Shown: positions 25,511 through 34,124 of the stretch, piece by piece
Layout: every line of letters starts with the position of its first letter
Numbering within the stretch: the stretch's first letter is position 1
Origin: Kamptonema formosum PCC 10802
GTDB lineage: Bacteria > Cyanobacteriota > Cyanobacteriia > Cyanobacteriales > Oscillatoriaceae
DNA length: 64,000 bases
Assembly (NCBI RefSeq): GCF_000332335.1
Contig: NZ_KB235948.1
Span: forward strand, 2,173,960-2,237,959
Direction of reading: 5' to 3'
Position numbers and translations under genes: made by a program
The notes under the pieces: model-generated
What the model was told of the DNA's origin: nothing
The model's database searches: none
The model's input: the letters and a program-made list of their open reading frames with translations, nothing else

Positions 25511-25965
25511 ACCTCAGCCACTGATGGAGTGGGAGGGGAAGGCGGAAGGCACCCTAGCTCCCAGACAAGACCTGCTCACCGGCAGTCCCGGTTGCGGCTC
25601 CCAGGATGGGCCCAAGCTGTGCTGCCGGCGCGCCGGTAGAGGATGGACAGTGTAAAAATTGTCACAGACGCGCTTGCCGACAGGGGGAAACGCCCCAGAC
25701 ACTAAAAACAGAAGCGTTTATCTGTCCTTGTGCCCTGCAGCGCCGAAGCCGTGGGGCAATTTTATATATATATGGCGGCTGTCGGGGGATGCGCCCACCG
25801 CAGGATCGCTGCGGGCTCGCCCCCGGGAGGATGTGACAGACCGACAACCGGACGGGCGTGGGGGAGTGGGCGTGACACCGGCAGACGCCGCAAGCAAGCG
25901 TGGCGAGAGAATGCTGCAAAATGGGAGAGCAACCTCTTCCCCACTCCCGATTACCCAGCCCCAGC

Positions 25966-26979
25966 ATGAAAGTTGTCTTCTTCGGCACCCCCGTCTTTGC
26001 AGTGCCCAGCCTGAAAAAGCTGCTGGAACATCCAGCGTTTGAAGTCTTGGCGGCTGTCACCCAGCCCGACAAACGGCGAGGGCGCGGCAACCAACTGACT
26101 CCCTCGCCGGTGAAAAGTCTCGCACTGGCCCACAACCTGCCGGTGTGGCAGCCGCCTCGGGTGAAAAAACACAAACAAACCCTAACTCTGCTGCGAGAGG
26201 CGCAGGCAGACGTGTTTGCGGTCGTCGCTTACGGCCAAATTCTCTCTCAGGAAATTCTCGATATGCCCCGCCTGGGTTGCGTCAACGTCCACGGCTCGAT
26301 TTTGCCGCAGTACCGGGGCGCAGCGCCGGTGCAGTGGTGCCTCTACCACGGCGAGAGAGAAACCGGCATCAACACGATGCTGATGGACGCCGGCATGGAT
26401 ACCGGCCCGGTACTGCTGGAAGCCCGCACGCCGGTGGGGCTTTTGGACAGCGCCACCCAGCTGGGGGAAACCCTGGCCAATTTGGGAGCGGACTTGCTGG
26501 TGGAAACCCTGTTGCGACTGGAGGGCGGAGAAATTCAGCCCATCCCCCAAGATTCCGCCCGGGCGACGCATGCGCCGCCGATTAAAAAAGAGAACTACTG
26601 CCTGGACTGGTCGCGCTCCGCCTTGGAACTGCACAATCAAGTCAGGGGATTTTTCCCAGACTGTGCGGCCACCTTTCGCGGCAAAGATCTCAAGATTTCA
26701 GCCACAGCGCCCCTCGGCCCTGAATTTTGGCCCCTGCTGCCCCCAGAATTCAGCGCCCTCCAGCAGAATTGGCCGGCGCTGTCCGCCCGGTTTGGCCGTC
26801 CGGGGGAAGTGGTGAGCCTTGCCAAGCGGTTTGGGCCGGTGGTTCAAACCGGCTCCGGGCTGCTGCTGCTGCGGGAAGTGCAGCCAGCCGGCAAACGCCC
26901 CCAGACCGGCTGGGATTTTGTCAATGGCACCCGCCTAGCAGTGGGAGAAGTTTTGGAAAATGGCCGGCTGGCGATCTAA
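25966..26979 (+). CDS. fmt: Methionyl-tRNA formyltransferase
   Basis: Formylates initiator Met-tRNA using 10-formyl-THF in the cytoplasm. 337 residues. [20 protein letters not shown] opens the Rossmann-like domain. The catalytic Asn/His segment is [21 protein letters not shown] with the Asp in [11 protein letters not shown]. The C-terminal OB domain runs from about residue 205 ([18 protein letters not shown]). I use ATG 25966 because the family begins [12 protein letters not shown]; the frame is open from 25900. A hairpin follows at 27101. Confidence 0.97.
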   Translation: MKVVFFGTPVFAVPSLKKLLEHPAFEVLAAVTQPDKRRGRGNQLTPSPVKSLALAHNLPVWQPPRVKKHKQTLTLLREAQADVFAVVAYGQILSQEILDMPRLGCVNVHGSILPQYRGAAPVQWCLYHGERETGINTMLMDAGMDTGPVLLEARTPVGLLDSATQLGETLANLGADLLVETLLRLEGGEIQPIPQDSARATHAPPIKKENYCLDWSRSALELHNQVRGFFPDCAATFRGKDLKISATAPLGPEFWPLLPPEFSALQQNWPALSARFGRPGEVVSLAKRFGPVVQTGSGLLLLREVQPAGKRPQTGWDFVNGTRLAVGEVLENGRLAI

Positions 26980-27353
26980 AATCTATACATTTAAATTGCA
27001 AGTATTGCAGGGTGGTTAAAACTATTTTGTATGCAATTTTAATGAAACGCAAGGCATTGGCCGCCTGCTTCTCCCCAAAGCTATTTCCAAAACAGCACCA
27101 CCGCCCGCAGAACCTGCGGGCGGATTTTCCTGTAAATGCTGTCACGAATTCTGTTACTTCTGATACTGGCGCCACGGGGATCGATTCAGGTTGGGCAATT
27201 GCGGTTCCAGGATTACTGCACTGCGAGCCCGGCAGACATTTTCAGCAGCCGAGCGACTCGTGTACGGCGTTGCTCGCTGCTGTTATTATACTAGAGATAG
27301 TGCCCCGGGCATTCCTTCCCCCATGCGGGGCATCGAGGAGGAATGCGCCACAG
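26980..27353 (+). terminator. Spacer with GC hairpin behind fmt
   Basis: At 27101-27124 CCGCCCGCAG-AACC-CTGCGGGCGG-type arms are followed by ATTTT, a likely intrinsic terminator about 120 bases after fmt. The remaining bases to 27353 contain a short CCCCGGGCATT / CATGCGGGGC inverted segment (27302-27331) and no supported gene. Confidence 0.65.
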
Positions 27354-27713
27354 TTACTGTTCAAAGAACCGGCACCCGTCGCACGGGCCATCAGGATTGA
27401 CGGCGCAGCGAATGATTTCAGAGTGAGCGTTGAAGCAGCAGCTGGCATCTCCGATGACCCAGCGTCCATTGACGATACTTGTTTCCACCGGTCTTTGGGC
27501 GGATTGGACGTAGAGGGCAACTTTGTGCAAGCGGTATCGACCTGATTTTAGCTGGTATCGGTGCCGGCGTTCTAATACGGCGTAGGTTTGACCTTGTAGA
27601 TCGAGATAGTGACCCGGTTGAGGATTCCAATCCAGTTGAACGTTTCCCAACGATTGAGGTGGTTGGGTCAGAATCACCTCTGTGGGCAGAGAATCTGGCT
27701 CCATAGTACCCAT
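27354..27713 (-). CDS. DUF6464-family protein
   Basis: 119 residues (116 if started at the ATG three codons inside, MEPDSLPTEVIL). Small beta-rich cyanobacterial protein with QPGHYLDLQGQTYAVLERRHRYQLKSGRYRLHK-type core (written in parts: QPGHYLDLQGQTYAVLERR then YQLKSGRYRLHKVALYVQ) and a C-terminal Cys-rich end (GDASCCFNAHSEIIRCAVNP ... CDGCRFFE) that could bind metal. Cyanobacterial homologues are of unknown function. It stands alone between fmt and the patatin gene. Confidence 0.78.
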   Translation of the reverse strand: MGTMEPDSLPTEVILTQPPQSLGNVQLDWNPQPGHYLDLQGQTYAVLERRHRYQLKSGRYRLHKVALYVQSAQRPVETSIVNGRWVIGDASCCFNAHSEIIRCAVNPDGPCDGCRFFEQ

Positions 27714-27984
27714 CTAATGCGGCTTACTCTTTCAAGTTACCGCACTCCTCGCTGAAAGTTTTGTCTTGTTTAGATGAGCTAAAGGTTTGACCGGCTTTCG
27801 GAGAGCTGTTGCGAACGGGCTATCGCTCTTGGGAGCGAGCGAGCTGATAGGTTGCCAGCTCCCTGACAGCGGCGAGATGTGGGAACATGGGGTATGGGGC
27901 ATGGGGCTCACGCGCATGGGGCTCACGCGCATGGGAAAGATTTTCAGCGTTTCCCCAATGCGATAATGCGATGATGCCCCATCT
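27714..27984. other. Spacer with short direct repeats
   Basis: 27890-27975 contains imperfect repeats of GGGGCTCACGCGCATG and GGGGCATGGGG, a low-complexity class also present inside MITE copy 1 and at 48185 and 55236. The minus-strand open frame over it is made of these repeats and is not supported. Confidence 0.5.
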
Positions 27985-28980
27985 CTAAAGTTTGCAGGCA
28001 TTGAAGCTGTCGGTTAGCTGCTGGCAAAGCATCTCCAAAGTCTCGCTGTTCTTATCAATCATCTCCTGTGCGAGGCGTTTCAGACCGATAATATTAACCG
28101 GGCTGGCATCATCCATCCGGTCGCCCATATCAGCAGACAGGCTAGTCTGAAAGCGGTAGTAACGCGGTTTCCCATCCTCCGAAACCGGCAGCAACTCCCT
28201 CAGCTGGTAATCGACCGCATCATTGCTGCCATCAAAAACAATATTCAGAACGGGCTGCGCCCACTCCAGCAACCCCCAGTCCTTCACTTTATCATAGTAC
28301 AGTCTGGCAGTCATCTCTCCAGTCCCCAGCGAGACGACTAAAAAATCCGTGGCATCTTTATAGATACTCCTCGCTTCTACATAGGCGCTCATTGCGGGGT
28401 TGTTCGCCACAACGCCCCCGTCAATTAAGGCATAATAATCCGTCAGGTCATTCGTTTCAAGTTTCAGGGGCTCAAAATAGGTCGGGGCGGCAGAAGTCGC
28501 CCGCGCCACCTTTTTCATAGGGAAGTCGCGCTTGGGCTCCAGCTTGGCTTTGAAGCTTTTAAAAAAATAGGGCCTGCGCATCTCAATATCATAGCTTGGA
28601 ATCAGGATATCTGCCAGCGCTTCACTCAGATAAGTTGCGCCCAGGTATTTTTCCAGAACCGCTTCCAGTCCATCAGCTGAATATTTCTCATTGCTTAGAT
28701 TTCTCAGGCTGGTAAAAATATTTTTAGGAAAGATTCGCTGTCCCTCGGTTTCGTAGAGTCTCACCAAAGTCTGGGCGCTGTGTTCTGGCTTCTGGCTTGC
28801 CTCCAGCGGTTTAGTCAGGCCAAGAGCCAAAATTCCCCCCGTTGAAGTGCCGGCAATCATATCGAACAGCTCTGCCATCGACTTTTGCGTGCGAGCCTCA
28901 ATTTCGGCCATAATCATCGCCGGGATAATCCCTCGAATCCCGCCTCCATCTATTGACAGGACTCTGATTATTTTCGTCAT
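27985..28980 (-). CDS. Patatin-like phospholipase
   Basis: 331 residues. The oxyanion motif is LSIDGGGIRGIIPAMIMAEIE, the nucleophile elbow MIAGTSTGGILALGL (Ser in GTSTG) and the catalytic Asp is in YALIDGGVVANNPAMSAY; together they form the Ser-Asp dyad of patatins. Predicted soluble lipid acyl hydrolase acting on membrane phospholipids or galactolipids. Start ATG 28980 (MTKIIRVLSIDGGG). Patatins also serve as CBASS effectors (CapV), but no nucleotidyltransferase partner is adjacent, so a metabolic role is the default. Confidence 0.9.
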   Translation of the reverse strand: MTKIIRVLSIDGGGIRGIIPAMIMAEIEARTQKSMAELFDMIAGTSTGGILALGLTKPLEASQKPEHSAQTLVRLYETEGQRIFPKNIFTSLRNLSNEKYSADGLEAVLEKYLGATYLSEALADILIPSYDIEMRRPYFFKSFKAKLEPKRDFPMKKVARATSAAPTYFEPLKLETNDLTDYYALIDGGVVANNPAMSAYVEARSIYKDATDFLVVSLGTGEMTARLYYDKVKDWGLLEWAQPVLNIVFDGSNDAVDYQLRELLPVSEDGKPRYYRFQTSLSADMGDRMDDASPVNIIGLKRLAQEMIDKNSETLEMLCQQLTDSFNACKL

Positions 28981-28992
28981 TTCACTCTCCAA

Positions 28993-29439
28993 AACTACCA
29001 GCTTTTAACAACTGCAACATAACTCTCCTGCCGATGGTTTTGCAACAGGAGTCAGTCAGAAATTTCCCAGGGCTTTCAGAGTGCCATAACCTGGCAATCA
29101 TTGCTGTGGGAGGTTTGGCAGCGCTCTGCAAAAAGTTTTGCACGAGCCTGGCGCAACGCCTGTTACAGACTTGAGGTCTGCCATGATAAATATTAAAATA
29201 GCACATTCGGGAGGCAAGGGGGAGAGGGGAGATGGCAGCCCCCCGCTGGGGAGGTACTCGCTCCCACCGGCTGCTAGCGGCAACCGGCACGCCCCCTCGG
29301 TGTTGCGGCTGCGCCACTTTTCGCCCTCGGCGCAGACATCTCGGACTTGCCCCGCCCCTCCCGACCTTCGCTCTCCGCGCAGCAGCCCCCGCCAAAAGTG
29401 CCGGTCGCGTGCGGGGCGCGCCGGCATTCCCTGCTGCCT
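28993..29439. other. GC-rich spacer without supported gene
   Basis: Long frames on both strands here are Arg/Pro/Ala-rich and mutually antisense. An ATAAATATTAAAATAGC tract at about 29183-29199 may be a promoter of the patatin gene. Nothing else recognised. Confidence 0.45.
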
Positions 29440-30657
29440 TTACTCTATCACATCTAACACCGATTTCGGCAACAATTTGTCTTTGAACCACACAACCAAA
29501 GCCGGCACATCCCTGACACTCACCCCCGCCTTCTCCAAATTCAACCGCTCCGAAATCGCCAAAATCAAATTATTGCACTCAGACCGGCGCACTTGGGCGA
29601 ACTTCTTCTGCAAATACTCCGGACGCCAGTAGCCGACAATTTCCAGCAAAAAAGACCGGCCATCGGGATGCACCAGGCGAAAGTCCGGAATCATCACGCT
29701 TCCTGGAATAGGGATGAGGTCAACCTCTCGTTCCAGCACCCACTCGGTTTTCAGGCTGTCCCACCTGTCAGCAAACGATGCCTCTACCATACTGTCATAA
29801 GGCTTGCCGGCAGCGTAGTGGCTCACCAAACCGCAATCCGACTCCAAGCTGAACCGGCCAATTTTCCAAGTGCCGGTGTAGAAATCGCGGCTGTACAGTG
29901 TCGCCTTCAAACTCCATTTGGTGACGTGCAGCAAAGCCGGCAGCATCTTAGCTAACGCCAGTCCGTAGCGGGTGCTGGGCTTAAATAGACTCGTAGGTCC
30001 ATCCACCGTAATTGTAAACCCGCAATCTGCGTCGCCCTCAATATACGCCATCAGTTGAAACAGTTTGAGATAGCGGAATAACAGCTTGTACTGACCGGGA
30101 ACATTGCGGTGGGCGTTGATGGTGATGTGACTGGCGCGGTAGAATACGCCCTGCACCTGCGCCAAATTGTAACGGTGCAGCAAGTCTTCCGGTGCCGGTG
30201 CCTCAAACTGCGTCAAAATTTTATTCTCCGCCAAATCCGCATACAAGCCGGCTTTTATCTGCACCGGCAGCACTTCCCGATTTAACTCCTGACTCAGCTC
30301 AAGCGCCAGCTTTTCCAGAGTAACTTGTGCCGATTGCCGGCTGGGAGCCGACTCAGCCGAGCGAGCGAAAACCCGCTGCCGCAATTCCTGTGGGTCGATG
30401 GGACTGATCGCCTCAAACTGACTGAACGCTTCGCTTCTCAGCAAGTGGGCCAGCCCCCGCTTAATGCGGTAGTCAGGGCTGTCGCCCTCCAGCTCCAAAA
30501 GCTGCCGGTCGAGTTCCCCTTGGGGGCCGCCTTTTGCTTCTTGAAAACAGGCGATCAGGTCGTTGGCTAGGGCGAGGTTATTGGCATCAATATTCAGGCG
30601 TTTCGGGATGACTGTCTCCCCATTTTGCCGTTGTAATAACAGGTCTGTTGGCAACAT
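29440..30657 (-). CDS. Bax1-like (DUF790) nuclease, partner of XPB helicase
   Basis: 405 residues. Matches the DUF790/Bax1 family: MLPTDLLLQRQNGETVIPKRL at the N-terminus, LRQRVF in the middle, and a C-terminal PD-(D/E)XK-type core. That core is DLIPIPGSVMIPDFRLVHPD, where Asp is a metal ligand, then FLLEIVGYWRPEYLQKK with the Glu and Lys positions. In archaea Bax1 forms a helicase-nuclease complex with XPB that unwinds and cuts bubble DNA in an excision-repair-like pathway. The gene lies 183 bases downstream of the XPB gene on the same strand, the arrangement expected of the pair. A REP-like double hairpin sits between them. Confidence 0.92.
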   Translation of the reverse strand: MLPTDLLLQRQNGETVIPKRLNIDANNLALANDLIACFQEAKGGPQGELDRQLLELEGDSPDYRIKRGLAHLLRSEAFSQFEAISPIDPQELRQRVFARSAESAPSRQSAQVTLEKLALELSQELNREVLPVQIKAGLYADLAENKILTQFEAPAPEDLLHRYNLAQVQGVFYRASHITINAHRNVPGQYKLLFRYLKLFQLMAYIEGDADCGFTITVDGPTSLFKPSTRYGLALAKMLPALLHVTKWSLKATLYSRDFYTGTWKIGRFSLESDCGLVSHYAAGKPYDSMVEASFADRWDSLKTEWVLEREVDLIPIPGSVMIPDFRLVHPDGRSFLLEIVGYWRPEYLQKKFAQVRRSECNNLILAISERLNLEKAGVSVRDVPALVVWFKDKLLPKSVLDVIE

Positions 30658-30771
30658 GTTTAGGGAAAAGGGTTTTTTTTTATTAACCGCAGAGGGCGCA
30701 GAGACGCAGAGGGAAGAAAAGAAGATAGCAGGCAGGATTTTTATTTCGCTATTTAACCCAAGTTGCTATTT

Positions 30772-30822
30772 AAGGAGGCAGAGCCTCCAAAGCAGCGTTA
30801 CCAGGCAGAGCCTGGTAACGAG
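30772..30822 (+). repeat. REP-like double hairpin between XPB and Bax1 genes
   Basis: GGAGGCAGAGCCTCC and CCAGGCAGAGCCTGG palindromes joined by AAAGCAGCGTTA and followed by TAACGAGG. Same module as 18586-18637. Located in the XPB-Bax1 intergenic space, where it could set the relative amounts of the two messages (inference). Confidence 0.8.
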
Positions 30823-30840
30823 GGGAGAGTTTTTAAGCTT

Positions 30841-32424
30841 TCAATCTTCCTCCTCTTCTTCCTGATCTCCCCATTTAGCCTTTGGCTCAGCAGCACGCTT
30901 GCTCGCCGACTTATTCACCCCATAAATCGGAACCGGCGCTGGCGGCGACTGGGGATTCTCTGCGGGTGGGGGGGGCAAAATTTCCAACTGCCGGTGTTTC
31001 GGCAATTCGGGTTCTTTCTCTTGGCGTCCTTGGGGTCTTGGCGGTTCAAATTTCTTCCCCTCACCCCGCCGGCGCTGGGAAGTCCCCTCCTCAGCGGTAT
31101 CCTCCGCCACCACCTCATAGAGAATCGCCAACTTATCCTTATCCGCCCCCTTGCGCAACACCCGCCCCAAACGCTGAATGTACTCCCGCACCGATCCCGT
31201 ACCCGACAGCAGGATCGCCACGCGCGCCTCTGGGACATCCACCCCCTCATTCAGGACGTGAGACGCCACTAGGGCTCTGTACTCGCCGGTGCGAAACCGG
31301 CTGAGCACTTCGTGGCGCTCTTTCACCGGCGTCTGGTGAGTGATCGCCGGGATGAGGAATTCCTGGGAAATGCGGTAAACTGTGGCGTTGTCAGCAGTGA
31401 AAATAAGCGTGCGTTCCGGGTAGTGCTGCGCCAGGATATCCGCCAGAATCCTCAGCTTTCCGTCCGTGCCGAGGGCGATGTCCTTGGCTTGCCGGTGGGC
31501 GAGCATGGCGCGGCGTCCCGCCGGCGACCGGCAGCTGGCTTGGACAAACCGCTGCCACCCCTCTAGGCTGCCGAGGGAGATATGCGATTCCCGCAAGAAT
31601 TCGTTGCGCTCTTTCATCAGCTGGCTGTAGCGATCGCGCTCCACTTGCGATAGCTTTACTTTAATTTGCACAATTTCGTGATCGGCCAGTGCGCCTCCCT
31701 TGAGTTCCTCTGGGGTTTTGCGATAGACTTCCGGCCCAATTAAGATGTTGAGGTCCGAGTGTTTGCCGTCTGAGCGTTCCGGGGTTGCGCTCAGGCCCAG
31801 CCGGTAGGGCGCGATCGCATATTCTGCAATCACCCGGTTAAAGTCGGTGGGCAAGTGGTGGCACTCGTCAAAGACAATCAGGGCGTAGCGGTTGCCCAGG
31901 GATTCGGCGTGGATGGCGGCGCTGTCGTAGGTGGCGACTAAGATAGGCGTTTTGTCGCGGGAGCCGCCCCCCAGCAACCCCACCTCGGCATCGGGAAAGG
32001 CGGCGACTAAGTGGGCGTACCACTGGTGCATCAAGTCAAGAGTGGGCACCACAATTAGGGTGCTGCGGGGGGTGGCTTGCAGGGCGAGTTGGGCGAGATA
32101 AGTCTTGCCGGCTGCGGTGGGGAGCACCACGACGCCCTTGCGCCCCGCCTGCTTCCACGCCGCGAGGGCTTCTTGCTGGTGCCGGTAGGGGGGCATTTCC
32201 ACGCTGGGGACGAGTTCGAGGGGCTGAAATCCCTTAGCATCGTCGGTGAAGGTGACGCCCTCGGCTTGCAGGGCTTCTACCAGGGGGCGGTAGTGGATTG
32301 CCGGTATGCGGAATTTTTCTACCCGATCGTCCCACGTGGCAAAGTCCACCCAGGCTTTGCCCCTCGGCGGCGGGTGCAGGATGAGAGTGCCCCTGTCAAA
32401 TGAGATGGTCGGTGTGCGAGCCAT
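30841..32424 (-). CDS. XPB-type DNA helicase (SF2)
   Basis: 527 residues. Small N-terminal domain (SFDRGTLILHPPPRG ... WDDRVEKFRIPAIHYRPLVE), then RecA-1 with Q-motif-like PPYRHQQEALAAW, Walker A VVLPTAAGKTYLAQL, motif II VFDECHHLP and motif III LGLSATPER. RecA-2 has TLIFTADN, VLNEGVDVPEARVAI and motif VI YIQRLGRVLRKG. This is the XPB/UvsW-like order. It translocates on DNA and opens damage-containing duplex for the neighbouring Bax1-like nuclease. The C-terminal 90 residues are a charged low-complexity tail ending in a run of Glu. The ATG at 32424 is preferred over an upstream TTG. Confidence 0.93.
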   Translation of the reverse strand: MARTPTISFDRGTLILHPPPRGKAWVDFATWDDRVEKFRIPAIHYRPLVEALQAEGVTFTDDAKGFQPLELVPSVEMPPYRHQQEALAAWKQAGRKGVVVLPTAAGKTYLAQLALQATPRSTLIVVPTLDLMHQWYAHLVAAFPDAEVGLLGGGSRDKTPILVATYDSAAIHAESLGNRYALIVFDECHHLPTDFNRVIAEYAIAPYRLGLSATPERSDGKHSDLNILIGPEVYRKTPEELKGGALADHEIVQIKVKLSQVERDRYSQLMKERNEFLRESHISLGSLEGWQRFVQASCRSPAGRRAMLAHRQAKDIALGTDGKLRILADILAQHYPERTLIFTADNATVYRISQEFLIPAITHQTPVKERHEVLSRFRTGEYRALVASHVLNEGVDVPEARVAILLSGTGSVREYIQRLGRVLRKGADKDKLAILYEVVAEDTAEEGTSQRRRGEGKKFEPPRPQGRQEKEPELPKHRQLEILPPPPAENPQSPPAPVPIYGVNKSASKRAAEPKAKWGDQEEEEED

Positions 32425-32508
32425 TGGCTGTTTGAATTGCAATCCACCGCTTATTTTAGGGCAGTCGCGATGCTCCTGCTCACCCGCTGCGCTACAACTG
32501 CCGGCAGG

Positions 32509-32827
32509 TTGGGCTAAAGCCCAACTGCGAACCTTTGGGCATTAGCCCAACTGCGAACTTTTGGGCATTAGCCCAACTACGAACTTTTGGGCATTAGCCC
32601 AACTACGAACCTTGTCGGGCATTAGCCCAACTACAAACTTTTGGGCATTAGCCCAACTGCGAACCTTGTCGGGCATTAGCCCAACTACAAACTTTTGGGC
32701 ATTAGCCCAACTGCGAACCTTGTCGGGCATTAGCCCAACTACAAACTTTTGGGCATTAGCCCAACTGCGAACCTTGTCGGGCATTAGCCCAACTACAAAC
32801 TTTTGGGCATTAGCCCAACTACCAACC
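32509..32827. repeat. Tandem array, 12 palindromic units of 26/28 bp
   Basis: Units alternate GGGCATTAGCCCAACTACAA-ACTTTT (26 bp) and GGGCATTAGCCCAACTGCGA-ACCTTGTC (28 bp), giving a 54-bp higher-order period through most of the array; the first unit has GGGCTAAAGCCC. Each contains a near-palindrome GGGCNTTNGCCC. Units are contiguous, with no spacers. Because 54 is a multiple of 3 the array is open on both strands, but these frames are not genes. It separates the XPB gene from the broken VapC. Confidence 0.95.
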
Positions 32828-32885
32828 GGCTAGCGTAAACCAGAATATTGGTATCCAGAAATACAGCGCTATCGTCCAGAGTCAC
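32826..32885 (-). pseudogene. VapC-like PIN toxin, first 20 codons only
   Basis: A GTG at 32885, one base after the antitoxin stop, opens TLDDSAVFLDTNILVYASR. FLDTNILVYA is the first strand of PIN-domain toxins, carrying the first catalytic Asp. After residue 20 the frame enters the tandem repeat array and stops within it. All other PIN acidic residues are missing, so the toxin is dead. Confidence 0.85.
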
Positions 32886-32886
32886 C

Positions 32887-33111
32887 CTACATATCCTCAC
32901 GTCTCAGGGAAAGGTCAGCGGGCCAATAACCATAACTGTCCACCGGGAAGTTTAAGTGCCGGCGCTCTTTCTTGGCCACCGGCTTCTCACTGACTGGCTG
33001 CTCATCAATCACCAGCACTATCTCGTGTTCCCCCGGTGGAATGTCTGCCGGCAGCTGCACAGTAACTTTTCCCCCAGGCAGTCCGGTGGCAGTTGTTGCA
33101 ATGGTTTTCAT
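32887..33111 (-). CDS. VapB-like antitoxin (orphaned)
   Basis: 74 residues. An N-terminal beta segment (MKTIATTATGLPGGKVTVQL) and a C-terminal tail ending HLNFPVDSYGYWPADLSLRR, typical of small cyanobacterial antitoxins whose C-terminus wraps a PIN toxin. It is followed at once by the truncated toxin start. Intact itself, it may still bind its own promoter or another toxin. Confidence 0.75.
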   Translation of the reverse strand: MKTIATTATGLPGGKVTVQLPADIPPGEHEIVLVIDEQPVSEKPVAKKERRHLNFPVDSYGYWPADLSLRREDM

Positions 33112-33356
33112 CTTATCCTATCCTAAAATAAACAAATCCCCTCCCCCACTACTATCATACATCTCTTCGCATCTCCAGTCAAGTCCTGCCGGCTGAGTGG
33201 CAAGAAACCGGGTTGGTCAGTCCCTCAATATGAAAAACGATCTATATCTGGGGAACCCGCCCCTACTTGCGCTCGCAATCAGGGGGCCGGCATATTCTGT
33301 TTCCGAGCGAAATTGTCTGAGCGTGATATAATACCGGCACCCACTGAAAGGAACCC
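33112..33356 (+). promoter_or_regulatory. Spacer with extended -10 (TGATATAAT) ahead of the osmoprotectant ABC operon
   Basis: TATAAT at 33327-33332 is preceded by TG two bases upstream, about 24 bases from the ATG at 33357; an AAGGAA ribosome site follows. No clear -35 at 17 bases. A fragment of the GGGTTTC element (AAGAAACCGGGTTGGTCAGT, about 33210-33229) lies upstream. Confidence 0.55.
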
Positions 33357-34124
33357 ATGCCAGAGGCTAACGAAAAAGCAGTCGAATTCCGCGATGCCAG
33401 CTATCGCGTCCACAACCGGAATCTGGTGTCGGATTTGAATTTCACCGTCCGCCAGGGAGAAGCGCTGGTGCTGCTGGGACGCAGCGGCAGCGGCAAAACA
33501 ACCACCATGAAACTGATCAACCGGCTGCACGCGCCAACCGCCGGCAGCGTGGTGGTGGGGGGGAAACCCACAACGGAGTGGGACCCGATCGCGCTGCGCC
33601 GGCGCATGGGCTATGTCATCCAAGAAACCGGCCTGTTCCCCCACTTCACCGTTGAGCGCAATGTGGGCTTAGTCCCCGCCTTGGAAGGCTGGAAACCCAA
33701 ACAAATTAAAACCCGCGTTTATGAGCTCCTGAATCTGGTAGGCTTAGATCCAGAGCAATTCGCCGGACGCTATCCGCACCAGCTGTCTGGCGGTCAGCGC
33801 CAGCGCGTCGGTGTGGCGCGCGCACTCGCCGCTGACCCGCCGGTGCTGCTGATGGATGAGCCCTTTGGCGCGCTCGACCCGATTACGCGATTGGAGATTC
33901 AAAAGGAGTTCCGCCGGTTGCAACAGGAATTAGGTAAAACGGTGATTTTTGTCACCCACGACATTCAAGAAGCGTTCGTTCTGGCATCGAGAATTGGCTT
34001 GATGCACGAAGGGCGAATGGCTGTGCTGGAAACGCCGGCAGAATTCCTGCGCTCGCAACAGCCAGAGGCGCAGGCTTTCCTGCAATGCCTGCGCTCACTC
34101 GAAGAAGCGAGGGAGGGACTGTGA
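33357..34124 (+). CDS. Osmoprotectant-type ABC transporter ATPase (OpuBA/OsmV-like)
   Basis: 255 residues. Walker A LLGRSGSGKTTTMKLINRL, Q-loop YVIQETGLFPHFTV, signature PHQLSGGQRQRVGVARAL, Walker B PVLLMDEPFGALDPITR and switch His FVTHDIQEAF are all intact. TMKLINRL and EPFGALDPITR point to the QAT (glycine betaine/choline) branch. It lacks the C-terminal CBS pair of longer OpuA proteins. First gene of a three-gene operon with overlapping ends. Confidence 0.92.
   Translation: MPEANEKAVEFRDASYRVHNRNLVSDLNFTVRQGEALVLLGRSGSGKTTTMKLINRLHAPTAGSVVVGGKPTTEWDPIALRRRMGYVIQETGLFPHFTVERNVGLVPALEGWKPKQIKTRVYELLNLVGLDPEQFAGRYPHQLSGGQRQRVGVARALAADPPVLLMDEPFGALDPITRLEIQKEFRRLQQELGKTVIFVTHDIQEAFVLASRIGLMHEGRMAVLETPAEFLRSQQPEAQAFLQCLRSLEEAREGL

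Larger units (their letters stand above)
25370..25965. other. Gene-free region with element B and a perfect hairpin
   Basis: 25380-25482 is a family B hairpin element and 25475-25510 a perfect 16-bp-arm palindrome (both listed separately). 25511-25965 holds no supported gene; the frames seen there are antisense to or upstream of fmt. A TATATATATATGG tract at about 25762-25774 may be part of the fmt promoter. Confidence 0.6.

Noticed and set aside
25662..26174. Minus-strand gene overlapping the start of fmt
   Set aside because: Antisense to a certain gene, atypical composition, no domain.
27985..28980. CBASS CapV effector
   Set aside because: No cGAS/DncV-like nucleotidyltransferase or accessory genes flank the patatin; kept as general patatin phospholipase.
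32509..32827. CRISPR array
   Set aside because: The units are contiguous and nearly identical with no unique spacers; no cas genes nearby. The same holds for 44145-44353.
32542..32833. Repetitive proteins on both strands across the tandem array
   Set aside because: The 54-bp period is a multiple of three, so frames stay open by chance on both strands; no start site or relatives.
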